Source: Haloglomus salinum (lineage in GTDB: Archaea; Halobacteriota; Halobacteria; Halobacteriales; Haloarculaceae). From it: DNA of 64,000 nt. Both the position numbers and the translations under genes were made by a program. The stretch lies in the NCBI RefSeq assembly GCF_024298825.1, contig NZ_CP101153.1:558001-622000 (forward strand), in the 5' to 3' direction. This document shows positions 43,888-53,081 of the stretch, piece after piece (within the stretch, counting starts at the first letter, position 1; each line of letters begins with the position of its first letter). The notes under the pieces were generated by a model, which was given only the letters and a program-made list of their open reading frames with translations, was not told where the DNA came from and made no database searches.

Positions 43888-45192
43888 CTACGGACTCAGT
43901 CGCTGGCGATCCCGCGGGAACAGCACGGCCTCACGGATGTTGGCGAGGCCGAGCATCGTCATGACCAGCCGCTCGACGCCGTACGCCCAGCCCGCGTGGG
44001 GCGGCATGCCGTACTTGAACATCTTCGTGTAGTACTCGAACTGGTCGGGGTCGAGGCCCTGCTGCTCGAAGCCCGCGACGAGTTCCTCGTAGCGGTGCTC
44101 ACGCTGGCCGCCCGAGACCAGTTCCATCCGCGGGTGCATCAGGTCGAAGCCCTTCGAGTACTCGGGGTCGTCGTCGTAGTCCTGGATGTAGAACGGCTTG
44201 ATCTCCGCGGGCCAGTCCGTGATGAAGTAGTGCCCGCCGACATCGTCGCCGAGGGCCTTCTCGCCCTCGGTGGGGAGGTCGTCGCCCCATGAGAGGTGCT
44301 CGTCGAGTTCGCCGGTCGCGTTGATGCGCTCGATGGCCTCCTCGTAGGTGAGCCGCGGGAACCCCTCGTCGGGCACCTCGAACGCCTCCGTCATGTCCAG
44401 GGTCTCCAGTTCGTCCTGGCAGTTCTCCGCGACGGCCTCGTACGCGGCCATCAGGGTGCCCTCACAGACATCCATCGCCTCGTGGTGGTCGATGAACGCG
44501 GATTCGAAGTCGATCATCGTCGCCTCGTTCAGGTGGCGCGGGGTGTTGTGCTCCTCCGCGCGGAAGATGGGCCCGACCTCGAAGACGCGCTCCAGCCCGG
44601 AGCCGACCATCAGCTGCTTGAACAGCTGCGGGCTCTGGTTCATGAACGCCTCGCGCCCGAAGTACGTGACCGGGAACAGCTCCGTCCCGCCCTCGGTTCC
44701 CGTGGCGACGATCTTCGGCGTGTTGATCTCCGTACAGCCCTCGCCGCGGAAGTAGTCACGCACCGCGCGGAGGACCTCGGCGCGGATCTCGAAGATGGCC
44801 TGCGCCTCGGGACGGCGCACGTCCAGGGTGCGGTTGTCCAGGCGGGTCGGGAGTTCGGCGTCGACCTTCCCGGAGGGGTCGAGCGGCAGCTCCGGCTCGG
44901 CCGGGGCGATGACCTCGACGGACTCGGGGACGACCTCGACGCCCGTGGGGGCGCGCTCCTCCTCCTCGACGGTGCCGGTGACCTGCACGACGGACTCGCG
45001 CGTGACCTCGGTGCCCGTCTCGACGAGGTCGTCGTCCATCTCGTCCTTCTCGAACTTGACCTGTATCTTGCCGGTCGTGTCCCGGACGATGAGGAAGGCG
45101 ATGCCGCCGAGGTCGCGGATCTCGTGGGCCCAGCCGGCGACCGTCACGTGGTCGCCCGGCTCGGCGTCCGCGGTGTACGTTCTGTTGTCCAT
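43888..45192 (-). CDS. aspS: Aspartyl-tRNA synthetase (archaeal type)
   Basis: 434 residues, archaeal/eukaryal-type class IIb enzyme. N-terminal OB fold binds the anticodon ([25 protein letters not shown]). Class II motif 1 region is around [19 protein letters not shown], motif 2 is [28 protein letters not shown], motif 3 is [32 protein letters not shown]. In archaea it can charge both tRNA-Asp and tRNA-Asn if AsnRS is absent; that is not decided here. Own promoter region faces the remnant/element region at 45193-46261. Confidence 0.95.
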   Translation of the reverse strand: MDNRTYTADAEPGDHVTVAGWAHEIRDLGGIAFLIVRDTTGKIQVKFEKDEMDDDLVETGTEVTRESVVQVTGTVEEEERAPTGVEVVPESVEVIAPAEPELPLDPSGKVDAELPTRLDNRTLDVRRPEAQAIFEIRAEVLRAVRDYFRGEGCTEINTPKIVATGTEGGTELFPVTYFGREAFMNQSPQLFKQLMVGSGLERVFEVGPIFRAEEHNTPRHLNEATMIDFESAFIDHHEAMDVCEGTLMAAYEAVAENCQDELETLDMTEAFEVPDEGFPRLTYEEAIERINATGELDEHLSWGDDLPTEGEKALGDDVGGHYFITDWPAEIKPFYIQDYDDDPEYSKGFDLMHPRMELVSGGQREHRYEELVAGFEQQGLDPDQFEYYTKMFKYGMPPHAGWAYGVERLVMTMLGLANIREAVLFPRDRQRLSP

Positions 45193-45360
45193 ATCCGTGG
45201 TTCTCGTACCGGGGCCGAAAACGTGTCGTTACCGTGTGAACGCTTCCGTGACCTCGAAACCCGAGTTCAAATCGATAAATCCGAGGATACAGTTTGGAAG
45301 TCGGGATTCCACCGCGTGTCTACCTTATATCTCGATAATCTGCATATCACGCGCTCCCCG

Positions 45361-45404
45361 AGGTTCAAGTACGATACCGCGACCAGACGCCCCGTGACCT
45401 GACG
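45361..45404 (+). repeat. 44-bp block shared in inverted orientation with 24432-24475
   Basis: Matches the reverse complement of 24432-24475 at 41 of 44 positions, and in the same frame reads RFKYDTATRRPVT then stop. The DNA upstream (45235-45360) is AT-rich and contains TTATATCTC-like sequence. Nothing attached to it forms a complete gene. The rest of 45193-45600 contains no gene that I can support. Confidence 0.6.
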
Positions 45405-45600
45405 CATCAAGCGGGTCGGGCAATCCGGGCGCGGTATCGCACCGCGTGACGGTTCGGCCAGCGCGACACGACCGACCCGTCGCCGGTGGGAGTTCGTGGG
45501 CTCCCGCAGTGTCGCCTGTTCGCTAGACTGGGATGGTAGTGGTGGCGATGGAGACTTCGCTTCCCTCGCGCTCTCTCACGAACGCGACGGCAGGGACCGC

Positions 45601-46180
45601 TACGAAGCCCTCGCGCTCTCGACCGTCCGGGAGTCGCTGCGCTCCTCGCTCACTACGTTCGCTCCGGTGCTTGCTTCCTCCGGGACGAATCGAGAGCGCT
45701 CGCCCTTCGAGTCCGCCAGGGGGCTATTGCTCGGCCGAGCGTTCGTGCGTGGTGGTTCCACCGGAGCGCTAGCGTCCCCACACCTCCCCGCGCGAGCGCT
45801 GTGGTGGCTCCGCACGGCGCTGAGGCGCCGGCTCCGCCAGTGGTGGCGCTCGCCGCGCTTCCTGGTCCCGGAACCAACTGGCCGACCAGCCGCTCGGCTG
45901 GTGCGTGCTCGTCCGTCAGTCGTACCGGCGCGCGCTGGCAGCTGTGCCGCAGGCCAGCCGCCGCTACACGTGCGAGGGCCGAGAAGCGTCGTGCGAGAGA
46001 GCTTCGCTCTCTCGTGATCTCGAAAATCGAAGATTTTCGGCGACAGAGCGGGACTCCGTCCCGCTTGCAGTCGGACGTAGTCCGACGACAGCGTAGCGAG
46101 CATCGCAGGCGGTTGGAGAGGTGTGAGGCTCACGGACCCGGCTGACCAGCGTGCGGTCCTGGCGGCCTCGCCCTTCGGTA
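45601..46180 (-). repeat. Dispersed structured repeat element, copy B
   Basis: Begins with the same tip TACGAAGCCCTCGCGCTC on the plus strand (45601); the left inner repeat CGAGTCCGCCAGGG (45708) pairs with TCCTGGCGGCCTCG (46157). The cores CCCCACACCTCCCC (45776) and CTTCCTGGTCCCGGAACC (45858) are exact reverse complements of those in A and C, so B is inverted relative to them. The right outer tip is degenerate (near 46180). B carries about 250 bp not present in C, which include the hairpin array at 45994. The stretch just upstream (about 45565-45600) also matches the flank right of copy C. Confidence 0.75.
45994..46086. repeat. Array of four perfect hairpins with three-base loops
   Basis: Four consecutive stem-loops: arms CGAGAGAGC/GCTCTCTCG (45994-46014, loop TTC), CGAAAATC/GATTTTCG (46021-46039, loop GAA), AGCGGGAC/GTCCCGCT (46047-46065, loop TCC) and GTCGGAC/GTCCGAC (46070-46086, loop GTA). 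Stems are 7-9 bp and perfect, loops always 3 nt, spacers 4-7 nt. Chance alone does not produce this. It lies inside dispersed element B; no oligo-T follows, so it is not an ordinary terminator. Confidence 0.85.
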
Positions 46181-46261
46181 GACGACCCCTTATAAATGAT
46201 GACGAGGGAGCCAACCAGCGAAACCGTTAATCTGCAGTAACATCGCTCCCGAGACACACGG

Positions 46262-46906
46262 ATGTCGATGGGTGGGCTCGGGACACTGGCGGCGGTGCGG
46301 CACGCGATGGACCAGTGGCGACCGGCGGAGTCGGGAACTGTCGACGACCGTCGAACCACACTCGAAGGGCACCTCCGGAAGAAACTGGACAGCGCACGTC
46401 AGGTCGAGACCCACCGAACTACCGCGCTCCCGGACGTGGTCGTCGACGGAACCGTCGGCATCCTGTTCGTCGACGAGGTCTCGGGGCGGACCGTCGCTCG
46501 CATCGAGGAGCGGCTGGACCGCTTCGACGGCGAGTACCCACTATTGTTCGTCGTCGGAGACGTTCGGGAACAGGCGGTCTGGAAGCGGCTTCGGGAGGCC
46601 TACACGGATTCCGGCCCGACCGCCGGGCGAACCGAGTTCGTCTTCGAATCGCTGGGGAGCCTCCGAGCCCCGGACCACGACTGGGGCGACTGGGAGGAGT
46701 CCGACGAACCGTGGCACGACCTGCGGAGCGCGTGGGTCTATCCAGCGCTGGCGGCCTGCCTGTTACTGGTCGACGAACTGCTTCGCCACGTCGCCGGTGT
46801 TGACCCGTTCCTCCCCAGCGAACCGGTATGGCGGCTCTTCTTCCTGGGAATCGTTCTAATCGGGGTCATCGGCGAGGACCTGGTTCGACCGTGGCTGCAC
46901 GGGTGA
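46262..46906 (+). CDS. Hypothetical protein with C-terminal membrane helices
   Basis: 214 residues. Soluble N-terminal ~155 residues (alpha/beta, with VVVDGTVGILFVDEVSGRTVARIEERLDRF and YPLLFVVGDVREQAVWKRL) followed by two hydrophobic stretches (about 158-176 and 190-208). The soluble part resembles restriction-endonuclease-like or VRR-type folds only vaguely; no catalytic motif is claimed. It starts just right of dispersed element B and has no linked partner. A TATAAA box is 65 nt upstream. Confidence 0.55.
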   Translation: MSMGGLGTLAAVRHAMDQWRPAESGTVDDRRTTLEGHLRKKLDSARQVETHRTTALPDVVVDGTVGILFVDEVSGRTVARIEERLDRFDGEYPLLFVVGDVREQAVWKRLREAYTDSGPTAGRTEFVFESLGSLRAPDHDWGDWEESDEPWHDLRSAWVYPALAACLLLVDELLRHVAGVDPFLPSEPVWRLFFLGIVLIGVIGEDLVRPWLHG

Positions 46907-47024
46907 ACCCGGCACCCCCAGCCGCCCGCGACGGCCCGATGTCGTACCCCGACGGACGACGACCGAGCGCGCCGTTTCCCGACCCTTCCGACACGGTTTA
47001 GTCGCGCGGTAGCCACGCCCGCGT

Positions 47025-47744
47025 ATGAGCGGCACGCCGTGGTCCGACTGGACCCACATCACCAAGCTCGACCCCGACAAGGAGCTGGTCGACGGGGAGA
47101 CGTTCGGTGACGTCTGCGAGACCGGCACGGACGCCATCGAGATCGGCGGCACCACCGGGATGACCGAGGAGAAGATGGAGCGGGTCGTCGAGGCCTGCGT
47201 CGCCCACGACGTGCCCGTCTACATCGAGCCCTCCCATTCGGGCACCGTCGTCCACGACGAGGGGCTGGACGGCTACCTCATCCCCATCGTGTTCAACGCC
47301 GGCGACATCGCGTGGGTCACCGGCGCCCACAAGGAGTGGGTCCGCTCGGACCCCGACATCGACTGGGGCCGGACCCACACGGAGGCGTACATCGTCCTCA
47401 ACCCCGACTCATCCGTGGCGGAGTACACGCAGGCCGACTGCAACCTCGACGCCGAGGAGGTCGCGGCCTACGCCACGGCGGCCGAGCGCATGTTCGGCCA
47501 GGACATCGTCTACATCGAGTACTCGGGGACCCTGGGCGACACCGAGAAGGTCGGCGCCGCCCGCGACGCGCTCGACGAGGCCACCCTCTTCTACGGCGGC
47601 GGCATCCACGACTACGACTCCGCCTATCAGATGGGCGAGCACGCGGATACGGTCATCGTCGGCGACCTCGTCCACGACGAGGGCGCCGACGCAGTCCGGG
47701 AGACGGTCGAGGGTGCCCGTGACGCCCAGGCCGCGACGCGGTAG
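47025..47744 (+). CDS. Geranylgeranylglyceryl phosphate synthase
   Basis: 239 residues, PcrB/GGGPS family TIM barrel. It makes the first ether bond of archaeal lipids from sn-glycerol-1-phosphate and geranylgeranyl diphosphate. Signatures: [11 protein letters not shown] at the N terminus, [65 protein letters not shown] and [11 protein letters not shown] (phosphate binding). ATG at 47025 has a TTTAG box about 27 nt upstream. Functionally linked to the prenyl diphosphate synthase at 617 though far away. Confidence 0.93.
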   Translation: MSGTPWSDWTHITKLDPDKELVDGETFGDVCETGTDAIEIGGTTGMTEEKMERVVEACVAHDVPVYIEPSHSGTVVHDEGLDGYLIPIVFNAGDIAWVTGAHKEWVRSDPDIDWGRTHTEAYIVLNPDSSVAEYTQADCNLDAEEVAAYATAAERMFGQDIVYIEYSGTLGDTEKVGAARDALDEATLFYGGGIHDYDSAYQMGEHADTVIVGDLVHDEGADAVRETVEGARDAQAATR

Positions 47745-47876
47745 ACGGGGGACCGTTCGGCGCACCGCGTGCAACCCCTGCGGCACGCCGGCCAACGCGA
47801 CACACCACCGACAGCGGTTTACGTGTCGCATCGAACCCGAGTGCATGCGGGAGTTCGACGGAGCCGGGGGCCGCAC

Positions 47877-48512
47877 ATGAGCGTCATCGCGGAGTACCGA
47901 CTCTCCGCAGACCGGCTCGTCCTGGGGTCGACGTTCGAGACGGTCCCCGACATCGAGCTGGAGCTGGAGCGGTCGTTCGCCACGGACCCGGACCATCCCA
48001 TCCTCTTCGCGTGGGGCCGGGGGCCGCTGGATGCGTTCGAACGCGCCGCGACCGACGACCCGACGGTCGCGGACCTGAACGTGCTGGACACCGTCGGCGA
48101 GAAGCGGCTCTACCGTATCGCCGTCGGCGACGCCACGGAGGTCGTGCTCTACCCGCGGTGGGTCGAACTCGGCGCCGAACGGCTCGAGGCGTGGTACGCC
48201 GACGACTGGTGGCACTCCCGGACGCGCTTCCCGGACCGTGACGCGCTCGCCGACTACCGGACCTACCTCGCCGACAACGACATCGCCTTCCAGCTGAAGC
48301 GGCTGTACGACGCCGAGCAAGCGACGGACGACGACCTCGGTCTGACGCCGGAACAGCGCGAGACGCTCGTGCTGGCCTACGAGATGGGCTACTTCGACAT
48401 CCCACGGGGCACCACCACCTCGGGGCTGGCCGAGGAGCTCGACATCTCGAACCAGGCCATCTCCGAGCGGCTCCGCCGTGGCTACAGTCGGCTGGTCGAA
48501 CAGCTCATCTGA
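47877..48512 (+). CDS. Bat-type helix-turn-helix transcriptional regulator
   Basis: 211 residues from the ATG at 47877. N-terminal ~150 residues: a sensory/BAT region (MSVIAEYRLSADRLVLGSTFETVPDIELELER and following, including WYADDWWHSRTRFP). C-terminal HTH_10: LTPEQRETLVLAYEMGYFDIPRGTTTSGLAEELDISNQAISERLRRG. The domain order matches the regulator at 7242, but the sensor part is a different subtype. It stands between GGGP synthase and topA, convergent with topA. Targets unknown. Confidence 0.88.
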   Translation: MSVIAEYRLSADRLVLGSTFETVPDIELELERSFATDPDHPILFAWGRGPLDAFERAATDDPTVADLNVLDTVGEKRLYRIAVGDATEVVLYPRWVELGAERLEAWYADDWWHSRTRFPDRDALADYRTYLADNDIAFQLKRLYDAEQATDDDLGLTPEQRETLVLAYEMGYFDIPRGTTTSGLAEELDISNQAISERLRRGYSRLVEQLI

Positions 48513-48566
48513 GCCTATCCTCGCACGAATCATCGACCACCGGACAGCTGCTATCCCGTTCCTGCT

Positions 48567-51068
48567 TCAGCCCGCGCTCTCGGCCTGTTCCTGCCAGTCC
48601 CGGATGCGGTCGGCGCTCACACCCGAGACGCGGCTGGCCACGTCGTCCGGGTCGGCGGCCTGCAGGTCCGCGAGCGACTCGATGTCCGCATCGGCCAGCT
48701 TCGCGGCGGTCTTCTCCCCCACGCCGTCGAGGTCGTCCAGGTCCCGGGTCGCCCGGCGCGCCTGGAACTCCTCGAAGTTGCAGATGGGACAGCCCAGCTC
48801 CCAGGGGTCGCCGTCGCCGTCGTGGATGACCAGCTCCGGCAGGTCGTGGTCGGGACAGAACTCGTCGGTCACCTCGATGTCGCCACGCCGAGGGAGCGGC
48901 AGCGAGTAGTCACAGTCCGGGTAGCGCGTACAGCCGACGAGCCGGCTCCCGCTCTGGAGGTGCTTGATGGCGAGTTCGCCACCGTGCTCCTCGCCACACT
49001 CCGGGCAGACGCCGATGACCTCGTCCTCCTGTGCATCGGCCTCCTCGGCCTTACAGATGGGACAGCCGTGGACGAACGTCGAGCGGCCGGCGAGCATCTT
49101 CACATGGTGGAGATGGTGCTCCTCACAGGAGTCCTCCATCACCGTCGGCTCGCCCGAGGAGGGGAGCTGGTAGGTGTTCTCGCAGTCCGGGTACCCCTCA
49201 CAGCCGACGAAGTACGACCCGCGCCGCGACCGCCGGACGATGAGCGTCTCGCCACACTCCGGGCACGGCCCCAGCCGCTTGTCGTCCTTCAGCGCCTCCC
49301 GGAGGTGGTCACCGATAGCCTCGCGGGACTCGTGCAGCTCGTCGAACACCCGCCCCAGCATCTCGCGGGACTCGTCGGTCACGTCGTCCAGCGTCGCCTC
49401 TCCGTTCGCGATGGCGGTCATGTCCTGCTCGAGTTGCTGGGTCATCGACTCGTCGACGACGAGGTCAGCGAACTCCTCGGCGGCCTCGACGACCGCCATC
49501 GCCAGCCGTGTCGGCCGCGGTGGGTCGTCCTCGATGTAGCCGCGGTCGTACAGTTTCTCGATGGTGTTGTGGCGGGTCGACTTCGTCCCCACCCCTCTAG
49601 CCTCTAGCTCCTCGATGAGCCGGGACTGTCCGCGCCGGCGCGGCGGCTGGGTCTGCTTTGCCTCCAGCCGCGCGTCCGTCAGGTCGAGCTCCTCGCCCTC
49701 GTCCACGTCGGGGACGAGGTTCTCGTCGGAGGAGGCGTAGGGGTAGACATCGAGGTAGCCGGGCTCGAGCAGGCGCTTCCCGTTGGCCTTCAGCTGGCAG
49801 CCGTTCGCCTCGGCCGTGACGCGGAGGTGCTCCCACTCGGCAGGGTCCGCACAGGTCGCGAGGAACCGCCGGACGACGAGTTCGTACACCTCCCACTCGT
49901 CGTCGCCGATATCGGCCTTGCCGGGAATCTCCCCGGTCGGGTGGATGGGCGGGTGGTCGGTCGTTTCCGTCTCGCCGCGGGTGGGCTCGATGTCCTCGCC
50001 GTCCTCGAGCAGCGAGGCGGCATCCTCGCCGAAGGCACCCGAGTCGGCGAACGTCGCCAGCAGCTCCTCGGGGTCGAGGTCCTCAGGGTAGACGGTGTTG
50101 TCCGTCCGCGGGTAGGTGATGTAGCCCGCCGTGTACAGTTCCTCGGCGATGCTCATCGCTCGACCGGCACCGTAGCCCAGCGAACTCGCCGCGCGGATGA
50201 ACTGGGTCGTGTTGAACGGCGCCGGCGGGTCGTCCGTGCGGGTGCGGCGGCGGACGCCCGTGACGGTCGCGCTGGCGGCCTCGGAGAGGGCGGCGTACGC
50301 GTCGTCGGCGTCGGCCTCGTTCCAGACGCGCTCGTTCTCGGTCCCGTCCTCACCCTCGTAGAAGTACTGCGCCTCGAACTCGACGGCGTCTTTGTGGAGG
50401 TCGGTGAACAGCTCCCAGTAGTCGTCGGGGTCGAACGCCTCGATCTCGCGCTCGCGGTCGACGATGAGCTTCAGCGTCGGGCTCTGGACCCGGCCGACGG
50501 AGATGAAGTCCTCGCCGAGCTGGCCCGCCGAGAGCGAGAGGAAGCGTGTGAGCGAAGCGCCCCACAGCAGGTCGATTATCTGGCGGGCCTCGCCCGCGGC
50601 CGCGAGGTCGAAGTCCAGCTCGTCCGGGTTCTCGAACGCCTCCGTCACCTCGCGCTCGGTGATGGAGGAGAACCGGACCCGCTGGATGGGGATAGAGGCC
50701 ACCTCGTCGACGAGTTCGTAGGCCTCCTTCCCGATGAGCTCGCCCTCGCGGTCGTAGTCGGTCGCGATGACCGCCTCGTCCGCCTCGCGCGCGAGTTGCT
50801 GGAGGGTGCGGACGATGTTCTCCTGGGTGGGTCGCTTCTCGATGTCGGCGTGCAGCAGTTCGACCGGCCGCACGTCGCGCCAGTCGTCGTACTCCGGCGG
50901 GAAGTCGACGCCGACGACGTGACCCGACAGGCCGACACAGACGGTCTCGCCACCGCCCCACTGGTAAACGTTGACCCCGTTCCGCCGGTCGGTCCCTGCC
51001 GACCCGTCGCTGAGGATGTCCGCGATGCGGCGCGCGGCGTTGTCCTTCTCCGTGATTATCAGCTCCAC
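48567..51068 (-). CDS. topA: DNA topoisomerase I (type IA)
   Basis: 833 residues. It relaxes negatively supercoiled DNA by cutting one strand. TOPRIM motif: IATDYDREGELIG (about 100-112), active Tyr in GYITYPRTDNTVYP. Three or four CxxC zinc ribbons follow near the C terminus (CPECGETL, CPICKAEEAD, CPECGEEHGGEL, CPICNFEEF), and the last ~50 residues form a helix-hairpin-helix (DDLDGVGEKTAAKLADADI). Archaeal type topoisomerase I rather than reverse gyrase. Start at MELIITEKDNAARRIAD. The region 51069-51296 upstream is GC-rich with hairpins and holds no gene. Confidence 0.95.
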   Translation of the reverse strand: MELIITEKDNAARRIADILSDGSAGTDRRNGVNVYQWGGGETVCVGLSGHVVGVDFPPEYDDWRDVRPVELLHADIEKRPTQENIVRTLQQLAREADEAVIATDYDREGELIGKEAYELVDEVASIPIQRVRFSSITEREVTEAFENPDELDFDLAAAGEARQIIDLLWGASLTRFLSLSAGQLGEDFISVGRVQSPTLKLIVDREREIEAFDPDDYWELFTDLHKDAVEFEAQYFYEGEDGTENERVWNEADADDAYAALSEAASATVTGVRRRTRTDDPPAPFNTTQFIRAASSLGYGAGRAMSIAEELYTAGYITYPRTDNTVYPEDLDPEELLATFADSGAFGEDAASLLEDGEDIEPTRGETETTDHPPIHPTGEIPGKADIGDDEWEVYELVVRRFLATCADPAEWEHLRVTAEANGCQLKANGKRLLEPGYLDVYPYASSDENLVPDVDEGEELDLTDARLEAKQTQPPRRRGQSRLIEELEARGVGTKSTRHNTIEKLYDRGYIEDDPPRPTRLAMAVVEAAEEFADLVVDESMTQQLEQDMTAIANGEATLDDVTDESREMLGRVFDELHESREAIGDHLREALKDDKRLGPCPECGETLIVRRSRRGSYFVGCEGYPDCENTYQLPSSGEPTVMEDSCEEHHLHHVKMLAGRSTFVHGCPICKAEEADAQEDEVIGVCPECGEEHGGELAIKHLQSGSRLVGCTRYPDCDYSLPLPRRGDIEVTDEFCPDHDLPELVIHDGDGDPWELGCPICNFEEFQARRATRDLDDLDGVGEKTAAKLADADIESLADLQAADPDDVASRVSGVSADRIRDWQEQAESAG

Positions 51069-51304
51069 GCGCGCTCACCCCGACCCGGGGGCTCCCCGGT
51101 CTCGACTGCAGTCATTACCGCCCCGTAGCCTCCACCGGTTGCTAAACGTTTCGGGCGAAATCACCGGACAGCGCGGGTGTGCGTGCGAACGGGCGGGCGC
51201 GAGAGCGCGACGGACGCGTGTCCGGGGGCGCGCCGGACGCGAGCGTGTGGGGCGGGTGAGTGGGCGCCCGGGCCCGCACCCGGGCACGCGCGCGAGGACT
51301 ACTT

Positions 51305-51367
51305 CGTACTCGGCGAACAGTTACTCGTACTCGGCGAACAGTTACTCGTACTCGGCGAACAGTTCGT
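51305..51367. repeat. 21-bp tandem triplication of a gene 3' end
   Basis: Three consecutive 21-bp copies of CGTACTCGGCGAACAGTTAC-type sequence (51305, 51326 and 51347). On the minus strand each copy reads LFAEYE; the copy inside the gene is followed by a stop (TAA), and the next copy again reads LFAEYE then TAA, so the end of the DUF3194 gene including its stop codon is repeated. The outermost copy lacks the stop. It looks like a recent slippage duplication. Confidence 0.85.
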
Positions 51368-51617
51368 CGACGGCCGACTGTGCGGCCAGCGCGGCGTCGT
51401 CGGCGACCTGTTCCGGGTCGAGGTCGCCCTCGGCCTCGGGCGCGTTGAGGTAGACATCCACCTCCAGCACGCCGTCCTCGAAGGTGACGGTCACGTCGAG
51501 GTCGCGGACATCGGACTGCTTGAACCGCGAGAGGACGAGCCCCTCGGCGGCCTCCGAGGCGGTGTTCACGACGGCCTCGTCGCTGGGGCCGTTGCCGTCG
51601 GTCGAGGAATCGGTCAC
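51342..51617 (-). CDS. DUF3194-family protein of the prefoldin operon
   Basis: 91 residues from a GTG at 51617, 10 nt after the prefoldin stop. SDEAVVNTASEAAEGLVLSRFKQSDVRDLDVTVTFEDGVLEVDVYLNAPEAEGD is typical of DUF3194, a small family always next to prefoldin beta and the KEOPS/ribosomal genes in Halobacteria and other archaea. Function unknown; conserved placement suggests a chaperone- or translation-linked role. The end of the gene lies in the 21-bp triplication. Confidence 0.82.
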   Translation of the reverse strand: MTDSSTDGNGPSDEAVVNTASEAAEGLVLSRFKQSDVRDLDVTVTFEDGVLEVDVYLNAPEAEGDLDPEQVADDAALAAQSAVDELFAEYE

Positions 51618-51627
51618 GGTCGGGCGT

Positions 51628-52035
51628 TCAGTCGCCGCCAGCGCCCGGGCCGCCCGGTCCCATCGGGCCACCGCCGCCCGGGCCACCGGCGCCGCCCTGG
51701 AGCAGCTGCTGGAGCTCCTCCTGAAGCTCCTCGAACTGCTCTCGGACTCGCTCCTCCTGCTTCTCGAGGGTCTCGACGCGGATCTCCAGCGAGTCGACCT
51801 TCTCCTCCAGCTCGTCGTACGCCTCGTCGTACTCGCTCTTCACGAGGAGCTCACCGACCTCGCGGTAGATCTCGGTGTCGTCCTCGACATCGTCGAGCGC
51901 CTCGAGGGCGTTCTCGGACTCGCGGAGGGTGGTCTCGGCCTGCTGCTTCTGGGCCGCGACCTGCTGTGCGGTCTCCTGGAGGTCCTGTAGCTCTTCGAGC
52001 TTCTCCTGGGCCTCCGGCGGAAGGTTACCCTGCAT
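51628..52035 (-). CDS. pfdB: Prefoldin subunit beta
   Basis: 135 residues. Two long helices of the coiled-coil (about 8-50 and 70-110) flank the beta-hairpin segment [16 protein letters not shown], where the hexamer contacts form; the C terminus is a Gly/Pro-rich tail ([16 protein letters not shown]). It holds unfolded proteins for the group II chaperonin. Alpha subunit is not in the window. In the operon eL43-rpoP-pcc1-pfdB-DUF3194, a well-known archaeal order. Confidence 0.93.
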   Translation of the reverse strand: MQGNLPPEAQEKLEELQDLQETAQQVAAQKQQAETTLRESENALEALDDVEDDTEIYREVGELLVKSEYDEAYDELEEKVDSLEIRVETLEKQEERVREQFEELQEELQQLLQGGAGGPGGGGPMGPGGPGAGGD

Positions 52036-52129
52036 ACCTGTCGGCTCGGGTTCGCCCGTGAAAAACCCCCGCTTCTCGGGCTCACGGCGACCCCACCCGT
52101 CGCGACTCGCGACCGGCCGACCCAGCTGG

Positions 52130-52414
52130 TCACTCCAGCGCCGCCGCCCGGGTGCGGTCGGCCACGTCGACCAGCGAGGTCCACGTGTTCAGTCCGGCCC
52201 GGAGCGCCGTCAGGTCGGCCGCACGGACGGTGACACGCACGGTGTCGCCCTCGTGGGCGACGGCTGCGGTGCTGCGGTCGCCGTCGATGCGGTCGATGTC
52301 CTGCCGGAGACTGGTCGCGACCAGCGCGGCTGCTTCGGAATCGTCGTAGGAGCAGTCGAGAACGGTCTCGTGTGGGAACCGGTCGCCGGGCGGGGCGTCG
52401 GCGGCGTCGGACAC
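52130..52414 (-). CDS. pcc1: KEOPS complex subunit Pcc1
   Basis: 94 residues from a GTG at 52414. Pcc1 forms the dimerising subunit of the KEOPS complex that makes N6-threonylcarbamoyladenosine at tRNA position 37. Sequence pattern: [33 protein letters not shown] ... [32 protein letters not shown], including the two alpha-beta halves and the final LRAGxNTxxxxxxV motif. It is 3 nt downstream of rpoP, consistent with co-transcription. Confidence 0.88.
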   Translation of the reverse strand: MSDAADAPPGDRFPHETVLDCSYDDSEAAALVATSLRQDIDRIDGDRSTAAVAHEGDTVRVTVRAADLTALRAGLNTWTSLVDVADRTRAAALE

Positions 52415-52417
52415 CTG

Positions 52418-52552
52418 TCAGTGAACGTCGATTTCTTTCACGTCACGGCTCCGCTCCTTCAGCAGGACGCGGTGGCCGCAGTACGGACAGCGGACGCCGC
52501 CGTACTCGTCCAGTTCGACGTCACGCTTGCAGCGGGAGCACTTGTAGCTCAT
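52418..52552 (-). CDS. rpoP: DNA-directed RNA polymerase subunit P (Rpo12)
   Basis: 44 residues: [44 protein letters not shown]. The zinc ribbon with CxxC ... CxxC (Cys5, Cys8, Cys22, Cys25) and the basic RVLLKxR end are diagnostic of RpoP. It joins RNA polymerase near subunits B and D/L. The ATG is 3 nt downstream of the eL43 stop. Confidence 0.95.
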   Translation of the reverse strand: MSYKCSRCKRDVELDEYGGVRCPYCGHRVLLKERSRDVKEIDVH

Positions 52553-52555
52553 CGG

Positions 52556-52828
52556 TTATGCTTCGTCGACTTCCTCGCCACCGGACAGGGCCGCGCGGAG
52601 CGAGCGGCGGACCGTCTTGCCCGCGGGGGTCTGGGCGCGGTAGGCGCCACCGGTGAACTTCTCGCCGGTCTCCTCGTCCACCCAGATGCCGGTGCCGACG
52701 CGCTTGACGTCGTTGCCGTCGACTGTCGCGCTGTTCGTGTCAGCCTCGATCTCGGCGACGCGGCGACGCGAGACACGCCCGTAGCGCGCGCCGAAGCGGC
52801 CCGCACTGCCCGTCTTGCTCTTGGCCAT
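52556..52828 (-). CDS. rpl37ae: Ribosomal protein eL43 (L37Ae), cysteine-free
   Basis: 90 residues: [30 protein letters not shown] ... [40 protein letters not shown]. The basic [14 protein letters not shown] start and the TxGGAYxPxTxAGK region identify eL43. The usual zinc-finger cysteines (two CxxC) are all missing; acidic residues take their place. It begins the operon with rpoP, pcc1, pfdB and DUF3194. The ATG at 52828 is the family start. Confidence 0.92.
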   Translation of the reverse strand: MAKSKTGSAGRFGARYGRVSRRRVAEIEADTNSATVDGNDVKRVGTGIWVDEETGEKFTGGAYRAQTPAGKTVRRSLRAALSGGEEVDEA

Positions 52829-52903
52829 AGTACCCGACCGTGCGGCCCTCACCCGTATAAGCCCTGCGAGTTCCGGTACGGCGGGCCGGCACGGAGCCGC
52901 CGG

Positions 52904-53081
52904 TCACTCGGCTCCCGCCTCGCGCCCGTCGAGGGAGTCGTTCAGGAGGAGGGGACAGACGATACCGACGCCGAGGGTGATGGCGGAGACGGCTCGGCAC
53001 GCCGAACTGCAACGCATCGTACGTGGAGCGGAGGGCGAGCACGATGAACGCGATGCCGACCCGGTTCTCACGCGAGAGCAT
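52904..53081 (-). pseudogene. Frameshifted small membrane-protein gene (candidate)
   Basis: On the minus strand one frame starts at ATG 53081 with LSRENRVGIAFIVLALRSTYDALQFGVP, and a shifted frame continues with AVSAITLGVGIVCPLLLNDSLDGREAGAE and a stop at 52904. Each part alone looks like half of a small two-helix haloarchaeal membrane protein; together they make one, so a one-base indel is suspected. No TATA box is clear before the ATG. The remaining spacer 52829-52903 and 53082-53223 shows no gene. Sequence error is an alternative explanation. Confidence 0.35.

Noticed and set aside
45245-45300. Possible tRNA remnant around GAGTTCAAATCG
   Set aside because: A T-loop-like string alone is present; no acceptor stem, D arm or anticodon arm could be folded.
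51069-51300. Gene or RNA in the GC-rich region upstream of topA
   Set aside because: Only GC-rich hairpin-prone sequence is seen; no start with promoter, no conserved protein pattern.
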